DNA of 64,000 nucleotides from Candidatus Agathobaculum pullicola (GCA_019115085.1 DXEF01000020.1:1-64000), one strand, 5' to 3'; shown: positions 8,051 through 15,845, counted from the stretch's first letter. Notes: generated by a model from the sequence alone, not told the origin. Numbers and translations are program-made.

Positions 8051-8079
8051 TTGACTTTGCCGCAAGTGTATGATAAAGT
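8051..8079 (+). promoter_or_regulatory. Promoter of the small anchored acidic protein
   Basis: TTGACT, 17 bp, TAAAGT with TGA just upstream of the -10. Confidence 0.65.
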
Positions 8080-8120
8080 TAAATAAATATTCCGCATCAC
8101 TTTGAGAGGAAGTGGATTCT

Positions 8121-8444
8121 TTGAAAAATTCGACGAAAATCAAAGCGACTCTGCTGTTGACCAGCCTTGCGTGTGCGGCCGGAGCGACGGCGGCGCTTGT
8201 GCTGCTTCAGAAAAAGCGCGAAGAGGAAGTTTACCATGAGGCCGAGCTGAAGGCGATGGATGAGCTGGAGCAAATGATGCGCGAGGAATCTGACTGCGCT
8301 TCCTGCGCCTGCGCAGAGGAGTGCGCGGCAGTAGATGACGCTTATCAGGATTCGTTCGACGAGCGGGCATCGGAAGCGGACGAGGAGACCGCGGAGGAAA
8401 AACCCAAGGAAAAGGCTTCTGAGGAAGCAGCAACCGAAGAATAA
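8121..8444 (+). CDS. Small membrane-anchored acidic protein, unknown function
   Basis: Not recognised. About 107 residues: a short basic N-terminus (MKNSTKIK), one hydrophobic helix (about residues 9-27), a KKRE stop-transfer, then a strongly acidic tail with a cysteine group (DCASCACAEEC). The layout resembles YtxH-like anchored proteins but without clear homology. The start is taken as TTG 8121, 10 nt after GAGAGGA; the GTG at 8112 is almost on top of that site. It has its own promoter and terminator. Confidence 0.7.
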   Translation: MKNSTKIKATLLLTSLACAAGATAALVLLQKKREEEVYHEAELKAMDELEQMMREESDCASCACAEECAAVDDAYQDSFDERASEADEETAEEKPKEKASEEAATEE

Positions 8445-8448
8445 GTGG

Positions 8449-8485
8449 CAGCGGACGGAGGGTTTCCCCTTCGCCCGCTGTTTTT
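8449..8485 (+). terminator. Terminator after the small acidic protein gene
   Basis: CAGCGG and GGAGGG arms pair with CCCCTTCG and CCGCTG, followed by TTTTT. Confidence 0.75.
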
Positions 8486-8507
8486 ATCAGGACATAAGGA
8501 GGCTCCC

Positions 8508-9380
8508 ATGATGGAATACGAAGGCCGCGTATTTCGGCCGCCCTCTGAGGCGCGCAGCCTGATCGTGCAGGTCACGATTGGATGCAGCCACAATAAATGC
8601 ACGTTTTGCGACATGTATAAGGAAAAGCGTTTCCGTGTGCGCAAAATCGAGGATGTCAAGCGTGACTTTGATGAGGCGCGTCGCATGTATCCGCATGTTC
8701 GGCGCATTTTTCTGGCCGACGGCGATGCGCTTATGTGCCGCGCCGAGCACATGGCCGAGATTCTGCGCTATATCCGGCAGGTGTTTCCCGAGTGTGAGCG
8801 CGTCACCAGCTACGGATCGCTCGCGTCCATTCTGGTGAAAACGCAGGAAGAGCTGAACCTGCTGCATGAGCTGGGACTGGAAATGATCTATCTCGGTCTG
8901 GAATCCGGCTCGGACGAGGTGCTGCGCCGCGTCAACAAGGGCGAAACAGCGGATGAAATCGTGCGCGCGGGCCTGATGGTCAAGCAAGCGGGCATGAAGC
9001 TGTCGGTCACCTGCATTGCGGGCCTTGGCTCGACCGAGCTTTCGCAAGAGCATGCTGTCAAGACCGCCGAGGCGCTCTCACGCATGAAGCCGGAGTATAT
9101 CGGTCTGCTGACGCTGCTTTTTGAGCTGGAAACGCCTCTAATGCGTGACTGGCAGGAGGGGCGGTTTTATCTGATGAACCCGATTGAGATTGCGCATGAG
9201 ACCCTCGTTTTGCTCGAGCATATCGATGCGGAGGGCAGCGTGTTCCGCGCAAACCATGCCTCGAATTATGTCAATCTTGCCGGCACGCTCAACCAAGACC
9301 GCGAGGCGATGTGCCAGCGGCTGCGGCAGGCACTTGATGGGAAAATCCAGTTCCGCAGCGAGGCGTTTCGGGCAAGATAA
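8508..9380 (+). CDS. Radical SAM protein with a CX4CX2C cluster motif
   Basis: The 290-residue protein has QVTIGCSHNKCTFCDMYKEK near its N-terminus. The three cysteines that would hold the 4Fe-4S cluster are spaced CX4CX2C rather than the usual CX3CX2C. The Elp3-like body includes GLEMIYLGLESGSDEVLRRV and a second half typical of COG1032-type proteins. No substrate can be inferred. AAGGAGG lies 5 nt before ATG 8508 and 8 nt before the adjacent ATG 8511. A weak hairpin (TAACCA/TGGTTA) follows the stop. Confidence 0.9.
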   Translation: MMEYEGRVFRPPSEARSLIVQVTIGCSHNKCTFCDMYKEKRFRVRKIEDVKRDFDEARRMYPHVRRIFLADGDALMCRAEHMAEILRYIRQVFPECERVTSYGSLASILVKTQEELNLLHELGLEMIYLGLESGSDEVLRRVNKGETADEIVRAGLMVKQAGMKLSVTCIAGLGSTELSQEHAVKTAEALSRMKPEYIGLLTLLFELETPLMRDWQEGRFYLMNPIEIAHETLVLLEHIDAEGSVFRANHASNYVNLAGTLNQDREAMCQRLRQALDGKIQFRSEAFRAR

Positions 9381-9484
9381 CCAAAAATATGGTTATTTTG
9401 TTTAAAAATCCGGCAAAGAAGAAAGGGATTGTGTTGTTTTCGTTACAATTTCGAAAAAAGCAAGACAAGGCGGAAAAGTTGTGG

Positions 9485-9490
9485 TATAAT
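9485..9490 (+). promoter_or_regulatory. Extended -10 promoter of the phospholipase-like gene
   Basis: TGGTATAAT without a good -35 hexamer, about 85 nt ahead of the start codon. The 190-bp gap before the gene holds nothing else recognised. Confidence 0.5.
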
Positions 9491-9573
9491 AAATCTGTTT
9501 TCGGGGTTTTGTCAAATCGCCCCGTATGCTAAAATGATGTTAAGAAGCGTGCGTTCCGTCTGGAGGATTGCTG

Positions 9574-10173
9574 ATGGATTCCGTATCTCATATTCGCGTT
9601 GCACATCTGTTGATGGATTATGTTGAGCAGATTTGCGGCGTTACATTTGATTCGAGTGGTTTTGTATATGGCAACTTGAAGCCGGACTTGACCGGCACTT
9701 ATCTGACCAAGCGCCACAACCCGTCTATTATGATGGATGAGGTGATGGACAAGATTCGCGCGTTTACGGAAAAATATACCATTGGTCCGGTCAACGGGCG
9801 GGAGCTTTCGGTGGATTTGGGCGAGATTTGCCACTATATAACCGATTTCTTTACCTATCCGCACAACGATGATATCTATGAGCGCAATCTGTTGGCACAT
9901 TACCTGTACGAAAAGCGTGTAGCACTGGTCATTCGCCGCCGCATGACGGAGGATAAGTTTGAGCAGTGGGCCAGCCCGATCATTCCGCCGGTAACGGTGG
10001 ACGCACTGATTGCACGCATTGGCTCGATGCACGATGCGTACCGCGCTGCGGACCGTCACCACGGCATCAACGACGATCTGGTACATATCTGCCGCGCAAC
10101 CGCGATGGTAGTTCTTTCCATCATCAGTATCGTTTATGAGCAGGTGGAAGTGCCGGCTGGCGTGATTGCATAA
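9574..10173 (+). CDS. Zinc-dependent phospholipase C family protein
   Basis: A 199-residue all-helical protein without a signal peptide. Metal-ligand-type motifs are visible: HIRVAHLLMDY at the start, GNLKPDLTGTYLTKRHNP, and DLGEICHYITDFFTYPHN. These match the short cytosolic clostridial proteins of the zinc phospholipase C/S1-P1 nuclease-like family; the real substrate is unknown. ATG 9574 is 7 nt after GGAGG, while the in-frame TTG at 9568 is only 1 nt from it. A terminator follows. Confidence 0.82.
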   Translation: MDSVSHIRVAHLLMDYVEQICGVTFDSSGFVYGNLKPDLTGTYLTKRHNPSIMMDEVMDKIRAFTEKYTIGPVNGRELSVDLGEICHYITDFFTYPHNDDIYERNLLAHYLYEKRVALVIRRRMTEDKFEQWASPIIPPVTVDALIARIGSMHDAYRAADRHHGINDDLVHICRATAMVVLSIISIVYEQVEVPAGVIA

Positions 10174-10180
10174 GAGAACC

Positions 10181-10208
10181 AAAAAGCCACGGTATATCGT
10201 GGCTTTTG
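10181..10208 (+). terminator. Terminator after the phospholipase-like gene
   Basis: AAAAGCCACG, 6-nt loop, CGTGGCTTTT. Confidence 0.85.
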
Positions 10209-10239
10209 TCATTTTCCGACGGGAATAACAGGAGGAAGC

Positions 10240-10677
10240 ATGAAAAATGTAACGATCTATACCGACGGCGCATGCTCGGGCAATCCGGGGCCGGGCGGCT
10301 GGGGTGCGATTTTGAAATACGGGGAGAAGGAGAAAGAACTTTCCGGCTCCGAGCCTTCTACGACCAACAACCGTATGGAGCTGCTCGGGGTGATTACCGC
10401 GCTCGAAGCGCTTAAAGAGCCGTGCGCGGTTGACCTGTATTCGGACAGCAAGTATGTGGTCGACGGCATCACCAAAGGTTGGGCGAAAAGCTGGCGCGCC
10501 AAGGGGTGGGTCAAGAGTGACAAAAAACCGGCTAAAAATCCGGAGTTGTGGGGGAGATTGCTCGACTTATTGGATAAACACACGGTTCAGTTCCATTGGG
10601 TGAAGGGTCACGCGGATAATTCGTACAATAACCGCTGCGATGAATTGGCGGTTGCCGCGTATCAGCAATATAAATAA
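10240..10677 (+). CDS. rnhA: Ribonuclease HI
   Basis: Cleaves RNA in RNA-DNA hybrids. The 145-residue protein has [19 protein letters not shown] with the first catalytic Asp, [10 protein letters not shown] with the Glu, [11 protein letters not shown] with the second Asp, and [19 protein letters not shown] with the late His and last Asp. AGGAGGAAGC precedes the ATG. The YjdF-like gene starts 10 nt downstream, suggesting co-transcription. Confidence 0.97.
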   Translation: MKNVTIYTDGACSGNPGPGGWGAILKYGEKEKELSGSEPSTTNNRMELLGVITALEALKEPCAVDLYSDSKYVVDGITKGWAKSWRAKGWVKSDKKPAKNPELWGRLLDLLDKHTVQFHWVKGHADNSYNNRCDELAVAAYQQYK

Positions 10678-10687
10678 GGAGCCACTT

Positions 10688-11344
10688 ATGCAACGGATGC
10701 GCCGCGTGCGGAATGGCACGCTGATCTTCTATTATATGTTCACGGCCTGCGCGGCGGTGCTGTGCATGGTGCGGGAGGCGACCATGTACAACGGCCTGCT
10801 GGTGCTGGCTGCGCTTTTGCTGCCCGCCGTACCGCATGTGCTGTATCGCCTGTGCCGTCTGCGGCCGGTTTACCTGCTCGAGGTCGTGTTCGACGGGTTT
10901 GTGTTGGCGGCGGTGTCGTTTGCCAGCCTGTTCGGCGGATACGGGCTGATTCCGTGCTGGGACAAGATTCTGCATTTCCTGTCCGGTTTTCTGTTTGCGG
11001 TGCTAGGGACGGCGGTGTATTTTGCCAATAAGCCGGGGCACGCACTCGATGCAAAGGACGCCTTCAATGCCGCGCTGTATACATGGATGTTTGCCATGAT
11101 GAGCGCGGTGCTGTGGGAGATTTGGGAATATCTGGTGTCGTTTTCGGGCGCTGACCCGCAGCAGGTGGCCCTAACCGGTGTGAGCGATACGATGGGAGAC
11201 ATTATCGTTTGCACGATTGGTGGTCTGATTACAGCGGTCTCTTGTTGGAAATATTTGCGCCACATAGGAGAAAATCGTCGAAAGGGTCTGATGATGCGTT
11301 TATTTGAAGCGTATTACTGGGAAAATATTCAAAATCGGCCTTGA
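10688..11344 (+). CDS. YjdF/DUF2238-type membrane protein
   Basis: The 218-residue membrane protein has about six hydrophobic segments. It carries the family hallmarks WDKILHFLSGFLFAVLG in the middle and WEIWEY followed by VSDTMGDII near the C-terminus. The function of this family is not known; the His and acidic residues inside the membrane resemble a VanZ-like fold. ATG 10688 follows AAGGAGCC. It is the last gene before a perfect hairpin terminator. Confidence 0.8.
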   Translation: MQRMRRVRNGTLIFYYMFTACAAVLCMVREATMYNGLLVLAALLLPAVPHVLYRLCRLRPVYLLEVVFDGFVLAAVSFASLFGGYGLIPCWDKILHFLSGFLFAVLGTAVYFANKPGHALDAKDAFNAALYTWMFAMMSAVLWEIWEYLVSFSGADPQQVALTGVSDTMGDIIVCTIGGLITAVSCWKYLRHIGENRRKGLMMRLFEAYYWENIQNRP

Positions 11345-11349
11345 GATGC

Positions 11350-11392
11350 AAAAAACCCGACAGAAAGCATGGGCTTTCTGTCGGGTTTCGCT
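11350..11392. terminator. Bidirectional terminator
   Basis: AAACCCGACAGAAAGC pairs perfectly with GCTTTCTGTCGGGTTT around a 4-nt loop (11353-11388). The T run is longer when read on the minus strand, so it serves the two tiny genes as well as the YjdF-like gene. Confidence 0.92.
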
Positions 11393-11404
11393 TTTGCAGT
11401 ATGT

Positions 11405-11512
11405 TTAGTCCTTGCTGCTATGGCGGGCAGATTTGCCGCTCATGTGTGCGCAGCCGTTTTGCCGGACTGCGTCTGCGCTCATCCTGACGAGTGATGCAAT
11501 ATATGAATTCAT
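11405..11512 (-). CDS. Tiny protein B (35 residues), related to tiny protein A
   Basis: Not a known family. It begins MNSYIASLVRMSADAVRQ and ends ARHSSKD. AGAAGG lies 8 nt before the ATG. It shares with its neighbour the pattern MN-x6-[IV]-RMS near the N-terminus and an identical SSKD C-terminus, which suggests duplication. The stop is 12 nt before the shared terminator and no other gene sits between. It is too short for most gene finders. No signal peptide or membrane helix is visible. Confidence 0.6.
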   Translation of the reverse strand: MNSYIASLVRMSADAVRQNGCAHMSGKSARHSSKD

Positions 11513-11564
11513 GGAAAAAACCTTCTTTACAGCGATAAAATGCAATCGGAAAACCCGGGAGGAA

Positions 11565-11693
11565 TCAATCCTTCGACGAATTGTCGCTGCGGGAAACCGG
11601 AATACCGTATGTGCGGAACAGACCGCGGACGTAGCTGCTGTTCTGCATAGTGGACTCGCTCATACGGATGATCGCCTTTGCAAACGGATTCAT
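11565..11693 (-). CDS. Tiny protein A (42 residues), first of a tandem pair
   Basis: Not recognised. It begins MNPFAKAIIRMSESTMQNSS, continues YVRGLFRTYGIPV, and ends DNSSKD. A ribosome site (GAAAGAAGG, 7 nt before ATG) and a near-consensus promoter upstream support real expression. The N-terminal 16 residues could form an amphipathic helix. It is followed 52 bp later by a second small gene with the same start and end signatures, and then by a strong terminator, so the two form a compact operon. Confidence 0.65.
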   Translation of the reverse strand: MNPFAKAIIRMSESTMQNSSYVRGLFRTYGIPVSRSDNSSKD

Positions 11694-11726
11694 ATTGCGG
11701 CCTTCTTTCTTCTATGATTTGTCTAT

Positions 11727-11755
11727 ATCATACCATTATTATTTGTGGAAAACAA
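11727..11755 (-). promoter_or_regulatory. Promoter of the tiny-protein operon
   Basis: On the minus strand TTGTTT, 17 bp, TATGAT (11732-11727), with TGG before the -10. Confidence 0.78.
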
Positions 11756-11783
11756 TGGAGCGAACATACAAATAGCACAAAAG

Positions 11784-11817
11784 AAATATATTAAATTTAT
11801 GCAATATTAATATATTT
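11784..11817 (-). repeat. AT-only inverted repeat after asparaginase
   Basis: AAATATATTAA (11784-11794) and TTAATATATTT (11807-11817) are perfect complements around a 12-nt loop. It lies between the asparaginase stop and the tiny-protein promoter, so it may be a weak terminator or a binding site. Confidence 0.6.
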
Positions 11818-11841
11818 GGATGGTCTATGGAATGCAGTGAA

Positions 11842-12747
11842 TCAGATTTCGCCGCACATGACTGCGGCGAGCGCATCCTCGGTAGTGCGGTCCCCAAGGG
11901 AGATGGCCCCCATGGCTTCCGCGCGGCGGCCAACCGCATAGTGATGCAGATGCACACCGCCTGCGATACACTGGCTGGTGATATACACGCGGGTGCCGCT
12001 TGCAATGAGCGCGCGCACCTCGCTTTCCAGCCGCGCGGGAATGCCGCCTGCACCAAAGGTCTCGAGCATCACTTTGGGATAGCCGTGCAGCGCGGTGAAA
12101 AAGGTTGGGTCAAGGTCGGGCGTGAGCTTGACGAGCAGAATATGTGGGTCAATCGCAGCGGGAGCAGTCTGCGCGGGCAGCGCAGCAGGAACATCCCAGC
12201 GTACTTTGCCGTCTGAACCGACCGTGCCGAGCGGCGGCATGCCCGCCGAAAGAAAGGCGTCGATCTGCGTCGAGTGGAATTTGACCACGCGGTTGCCCGC
12301 GAGGATTTTACCACTCAGCACCGCAACCACACCGGTGCGTCCGTCGGCTGCGACCCGACAGGCATCCAGCAGATTGCGCGGCGCATCTGAATCCGGCGCT
12401 CCCATAGGCAGCATCGAGCCGGTGAGCACGACTGGTTTGGAAAGGTCGGCCAGTAGGTGGTATAGCAGCGCGGCAGTATACGCTAACGTATCTGTGCCGT
12501 GGGCGATGACAAAGCCGTCGTACCGTTCGGCGTCACGCCGCACGGCTTGCGCGATATTCAGCCGATCTCCCGCGGTCATGTCGGTGGAGTCCAGCTGCAT
12601 CAGGTCGCGCACGTCCACTGTACAAAAGTCGTGCAGCTTGGGCACAAAGTCCACAAGCTCCGCGCCGCTCAGCGCGGGTGACAGACCGTTTTCGGTTTCG
12701 CGGCAGGCGATGGTCCCGCCAGTGGCAAGCAGAAGCAATTTTTTCAT
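11842..12747 (-). CDS. ansA: L-asparaginase, type I-like
   Basis: Hydrolyses asparagine to aspartate and ammonia. The 301-residue protein opens with LLLLATGGTIACRE (first catalytic Thr) and has IAHGTDTLAYTAALL (second Thr and Asp), VLTGSMLPMG and ETFGAGGIP. No signal peptide is present, so it is cytoplasmic. AAAGGAG lies 8 nt before the ATG. It is transcribed alone on the minus strand. Confidence 0.94.
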   Translation of the reverse strand: MKKLLLLATGGTIACRETENGLSPALSGAELVDFVPKLHDFCTVDVRDLMQLDSTDMTAGDRLNIAQAVRRDAERYDGFVIAHGTDTLAYTAALLYHLLADLSKPVVLTGSMLPMGAPDSDAPRNLLDACRVAADGRTGVVAVLSGKILAGNRVVKFHSTQIDAFLSAGMPPLGTVGSDGKVRWDVPAALPAQTAPAAIDPHILLVKLTPDLDPTFFTALHGYPKVMLETFGAGGIPARLESEVRALIASGTRVYITSQCIAGGVHLHHYAVGRRAEAMGAISLGDRTTEDALAAVMCGEI

Positions 12748-12787
12748 CGGGGGTCTCCTTTCACGCCGTCAGGCGCACATGGAATAG

Positions 12788-12814
12788 AAAAAACCTGCAA
12801 TCGCAGGCTTTTTT
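12788..12814 (-). terminator. Terminator of the alcohol dehydrogenase remnant
   Basis: Read on the minus strand: AAAAAAGCCTGC, loop, GCAGGTTTTTT. It sits beyond the stop of the pseudogene. Confidence 0.85.
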
Positions 12815-12867
12815 GTCGGGTGTTCGGCTTTGCGCGGCACGGCCTGCTCGATGCAAGCGGTATTCCT

Positions 12868-13556
12868 TTATCGGTGGTTATTGATAGCATTCCGCAATAA
12901 TCGCAATAATATCCTCGCGTAAGAGCGGGCGTGGGTCACGCGGAACAGTCCGCCCATTGTGTTAATGGCGTTATCCGCAATTTTGCCGAAATCCTCTGGC
13001 CGCACGCCGTAGCCTGACAGGCGAAGTGCGCTGACGTTGCAGCGCTTTTGCAGGTCGGTAAGCGCTGTGACGAAGTCATGCGGTTTCTGCGCGTCCGCGT
13101 GACCAAGCGCACGGGCGATGGCAACCAGTTTGTCGCCCGAGGACCCGAAAAAGCGGCTCCAATATGCTTTGGAAATCATAATCAGGCCGGCGCCGTGCGG
13201 CAGCGCCGGGTGGAACGCGCTCAGTGCATGCTCGATGGCGTGCTCTCCCGTGCAGCTGGACAGCGTTTCAACAAAGCCTGTCAAAGTGTTTGCCAGCACG
13301 ACATCGGCACGCGCGTCGTCGTTGCCGCCTTCGTGCACGGCAGTCGCAAGAGAGCGGCCAATCAATTCAATTGCCTTGAGCGAAAACATTTCGCCAGTAC
13401 GTCGGCTACCTTGGCGGCATAGCCCAGACGAGTGGTGGAAGTACCGCCGGTGATAATCAGACCGCGGCCCTCCGGCAGACGGGCGTGCGCCAGTTTTTGA
13501 ACCGAGCCGGGACCGAAAAACAGGCGGGTCGGCATATAAAAGCTGAAGATGTCCAT
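12868..13556 (-). pseudogene. Iron-containing alcohol dehydrogenase with an internal deletion and frameshift
   Basis: The first about 56 residues (MDIFSFYMPTRLFFGPGSV ... GYAAKVADVLAK) match the N-terminus of group III iron alcohol dehydrogenases. Near 13390 the frame changes and the sequence jumps to FSLKAIELIGRSLATAV, which belongs well beyond the middle of the family, and runs to the normal C-terminal end. Compared with about 385 residues for an intact enzyme, roughly 150 central residues are gone, including most of the NAD-binding domain and the first metal ligands. The later His motif (EHAIEHALSAFHPALPHG) remains. The ribosome site AAAGGAGG and the terminator survive, so the loss looks recent. 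A full-length relative lies at 40044-41222. Confidence 0.88.
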
Positions 13557-13754
13557 TCTGCTTGTACCTCCTTTGAAAAAAAGGGGGTCGAAATGACCCC
13601 CGAACAGCGTTCCCGATACGATATCTGTGTTGGGTGCAAAATGCACTCAACAATAGCATTATAGCAAATTCGTCTATTCTTTAAAAGAGGGAAAACGCTG
13701 AAAGAGAAGAATATCTTTTGTGTAAAATGAATATGAAAAAACGTAAAATAACGC

Positions 13755-13783
13755 TTGACATTGTACAATATTGATGATATTAT
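13755..13783 (+). promoter_or_regulatory. Consensus promoter of the long non-coding transcript
   Basis: TTGACA (13755-13760), 17 bp, TATTAT (13778-13783), with a second possible -10, TATAAT, at 13781-13786. It is one of the best promoters in the window, yet no gene follows for more than 1 kb in its direction. Confidence 0.82.
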
Positions 13784-13789
13784 AATGTC

Positions 13790-14807
13790 ACAGAAAAGAT
13801 AAGGGCAAACACCGAAGGGAAAGTAAAGCAGGGGCTTTACAAGAAGGCGAAACCCATTCTTATTCTGAGGGGATTGGCGTATAGCCAAATAGAACCGGAG
13901 AAAGAGGTGAGTCCAATGGTAACAGAAGAGATATCCTATTCGTTCGCGGGACTCGCCGCGACGCTGTAACCGAAACGATCAAGGTGATAGCTATAGAAAT
14001 GAGCGAGTTCCAGATAATTCAAACGAACCGCCTGAAAAGCGCGATCGACTTCTCAATGAAGTAAGGAACGGCATCTGTGAGGAAGCTATCCTCGTACTAT
14101 CCACCCGTGCAACATACTGACGATGCAAGTGGATCGAGGCAGCAGGAAAGTAAGGTTCGCGCAGGAAAGAACCCTGAATTTGATGCGTTGGCGAATGAAA
14201 AAGAATCCGTAGCGATGCCTGCCAAACCAAAAATAGTGCGCATCCAATGGCCGATGGGCATACTGATGAGTATGATGCCGCAAAAGCGAGCCAGAGCACA
14301 AGATTGAGATGATATCAAAACTTGCTGAAAGTGGTTCGGGTAAGCAGGAATAGAATCGAACGATCACCCGCCGAGTAAGAGACGCATCCACAAATTGAGA
14401 TAGAGTTCCCGAATGTAGGAATGGTAAACGATTCAAAATATTCATTACCAAACGAACCGCAGTCGGGTGACTCCCGTGAACGATAGGATATAAGTTCCTG
14501 TAAAAGGCGGGAAAGAGAAGCAGTCGGTCGAAGATATCAGTTTATATCGTACAAGCCGGGCTTTTGACTTTTAGAATAGGGGAAAAGCATCGCCGGTCAA
14601 AATGGATAGCTTCATAAAACTGCGAAAACGGACTGGAGCATGGTTTCATTCCGGTGCGGATGGCAAACGCCGTGGCAGGATAACGGAAGGGGAACCAATA
14701 GAATCCGTCCGTGCAGAAAAAATAAATACAGCGGGAAACATCCTGCTGGGAAAAGAGAATCTATGGAAATTTGGAAGTAAAAGGCCTCGTCTGGTGACGG
14801 GGCCTTT
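13790..14807 (+). ncRNA. Candidate large structured non-coding RNA, about 1 kb
   Basis: This stretch has no credible gene on either strand, although coding density elsewhere is very high. It starts at a consensus promoter and ends in a terminator. It is purine-rich with many A-rich single-stranded linkers (GGAAAG, GCGAAA) and many short perfect hairpins: GTAAAGC/GCTTTAC (13823-13840), TTGGC/GCCAA (13874-13888), TCGCGG/CCGCGA (13944-13961), ACTTC/GAAGT (14048-14062), GAGGA/TCCTC (14079-14093), ATCCAC/GTGGAT (14099-14133), CATACT/AGTATG (14259-14274), TGGTAA/TTACCA (14422-14450), CGGG/CCCG (14464-14476). Such a layout is known from OLE, ROOL and GOLLD RNAs. I could not match it to any of them or to RNase P RNA, tmRNA or group II introns. 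Expression and structure are inferred, not shown. Confidence 0.72.
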
Positions 14808-14810
14808 GTT
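14780..14810 (+). terminator. Terminator of the long non-coding transcript
   Basis: AAAGGCCTCGTC, 4-nt loop, GACGGGGCCTTT (one G-T pair), then TGTTATT. It may also serve the convergent ClpP-like gene. Confidence 0.85.
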
Positions 14811-14816
14811 ATTGCG

Positions 14817-15500
14817 TCAGGATTCGGGCGTTTTGCCTATCATGTCATACAGCGCATCGAGCGCGTCGGAAAGCGTTCCGACGGCATCGATCAGACCGAT
14901 ATCAACTGCTTGCTTGCCCGAAATGACTGTGCCGACATCCGCGGTCAGCTGACCGGTTTCGCGCATCAGCTTCTGAAGCTGCGCGGCGGTGATGTGCGAA
15001 TGTCCGGTGATGAAATCCACAATCCGCTCCTGAATTTTGGAAAGATATTCAAACGCCTGCGGCACAGCGATAATCGTACCGTTCATGCGCACAGGATGGA
15101 TGGTCATTGCGGCTGAAGCGGCAATAAAACTCTTTTTTGCCGCGACCGCCAACGGAACACCGATGGAGTGACCGCCGCCCAGCACAAGAGAGACGGTCGG
15201 CTTGGTCATGCCTGCAATCAGCTCGGCAATGGCAAGACCCGCTTCCACATCACCGCCCACCGTGTTGAGAAGGATCAGCATGCCGTCGATTTCCTCGGCC
15301 TGCTCGACCGCGGTGATTTGCGGAATCAGGTGCTCGTATTTGGTTGTCTTGTTTTGCGCGGGAAGTTCCATGTGCCCTTCAATTTGGCCGACGATGGTGA
15401 TGCAGTGCACCGTGCCGCGCGAAGTCTTGGCCGTGATAGAACCGGTTTCGGCAATGTTGTTTTCCTCCGGCGCCTGAATGGTTGGATTTTCCTCTGCCAT
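14817..15500 (-). CDS. ClpP/TepA-like serine protease
   Basis: The 227-residue protein belongs to the ClpP superfamily, in the TepA (YmfB) branch. It has [19 protein letters not shown], the nucleophile in [16 protein letters not shown], and the His in [12 protein letters not shown]. An unusual polar N-terminal stretch of about 30 residues rich in Glu, Thr and Asn precedes the domain. TepA proteins are cytoplasmic and their substrates are poorly known. The ATG at 15500 is set by AAGGAGG. It faces the long non-coding transcript and shares its terminator region. Confidence 0.9.
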   Translation of the reverse strand: MAEENPTIQAPEENNIAETGSITAKTSRGTVHCITIVGQIEGHMELPAQNKTTKYEHLIPQITAVEQAEEIDGMLILLNTVGGDVEAGLAIAELIAGMTKPTVSLVLGGGHSIGVPLAVAAKKSFIAASAAMTIHPVRMNGTIIAVPQAFEYLSKIQERIVDFITGHSHITAAQLQKLMRETGQLTADVGTVISGKQAVDIGLIDAVGTLSDALDALYDMIGKTPES

Positions 15501-15560
15501 ATTGCTCCTCCTTTTATGCACAAGTATCCTCGGATTCAGTTTGCCGCGCTGTGTGCCGAA

Positions 15561-15718
15561 TTATCCCCTGATGGATCTTTCCACAGGCAATATTACAATC
15601 CGTAAACAGCTTCCTTACGGAATTAGGGTGCTTGTGGGGTCAATTACTGAAAGTTATCCACTTTGTACACAGGGTTATCCCCAGAGGGGCTGTGGAAAGT
15701 TCTGTGTATAAAGTGGAT
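15561..15718. promoter_or_regulatory. Cluster of DnaA-box-like sites within a dyad
   Basis: The gap between the divergent ClpP-like and ppiB genes holds several 9-mers close to TTATNCACA: TTATCCCCT (15561), TTTCCACAG (15578), TTATCCACT (15654), TTATCCCCA (15675), TTTCCACAG on the minus strand (15690-15698) and a perfect TTATACACA on the minus strand (15703-15711). The last four sit in a large dyad: ATCCACTTTGTACACAG (15656-15672) and CTGTGTATAAAGTGGAT (15702-15718) are complementary at 16 of 17 positions, and CCCC-AGA-GGGG lies between them. No dnaA, dnaN or parAB gene is in the window. Confidence 0.6.
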
Positions 15719-15773
15719 TTCTTGACGGATGCACGGGAAATACAAGCATAGAGTTTCATTATGGAAACATTGC

Positions 15774-15802
15774 TTGCTGTTTCACGGGAAATTTGTTACA
15801 AT
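15774..15802 (+). promoter_or_regulatory. Promoter of ppiB
   Basis: TTGCTG, 17 bp, TACAAT (15797-15802). Confidence 0.68.
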
Positions 15803-15845
15803 ACATATATATACGTTTAAAATCGCAATAATGGAGTGATATACC

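Noticed and set aside
13991..14307. Open frames on both strands inside the 1-kb RNA candidate
   Set aside because: They are short, lack ribosome sites, have unlikely compositions and cross the hairpins.
13790..14807. Identification as RNase P RNA, tmRNA or a group II intron
   Set aside because: The conserved RNase P core, the tmRNA tag frame and tRNA-like ends, and the GTGYG 5' end with domain V of group II introns were not found.
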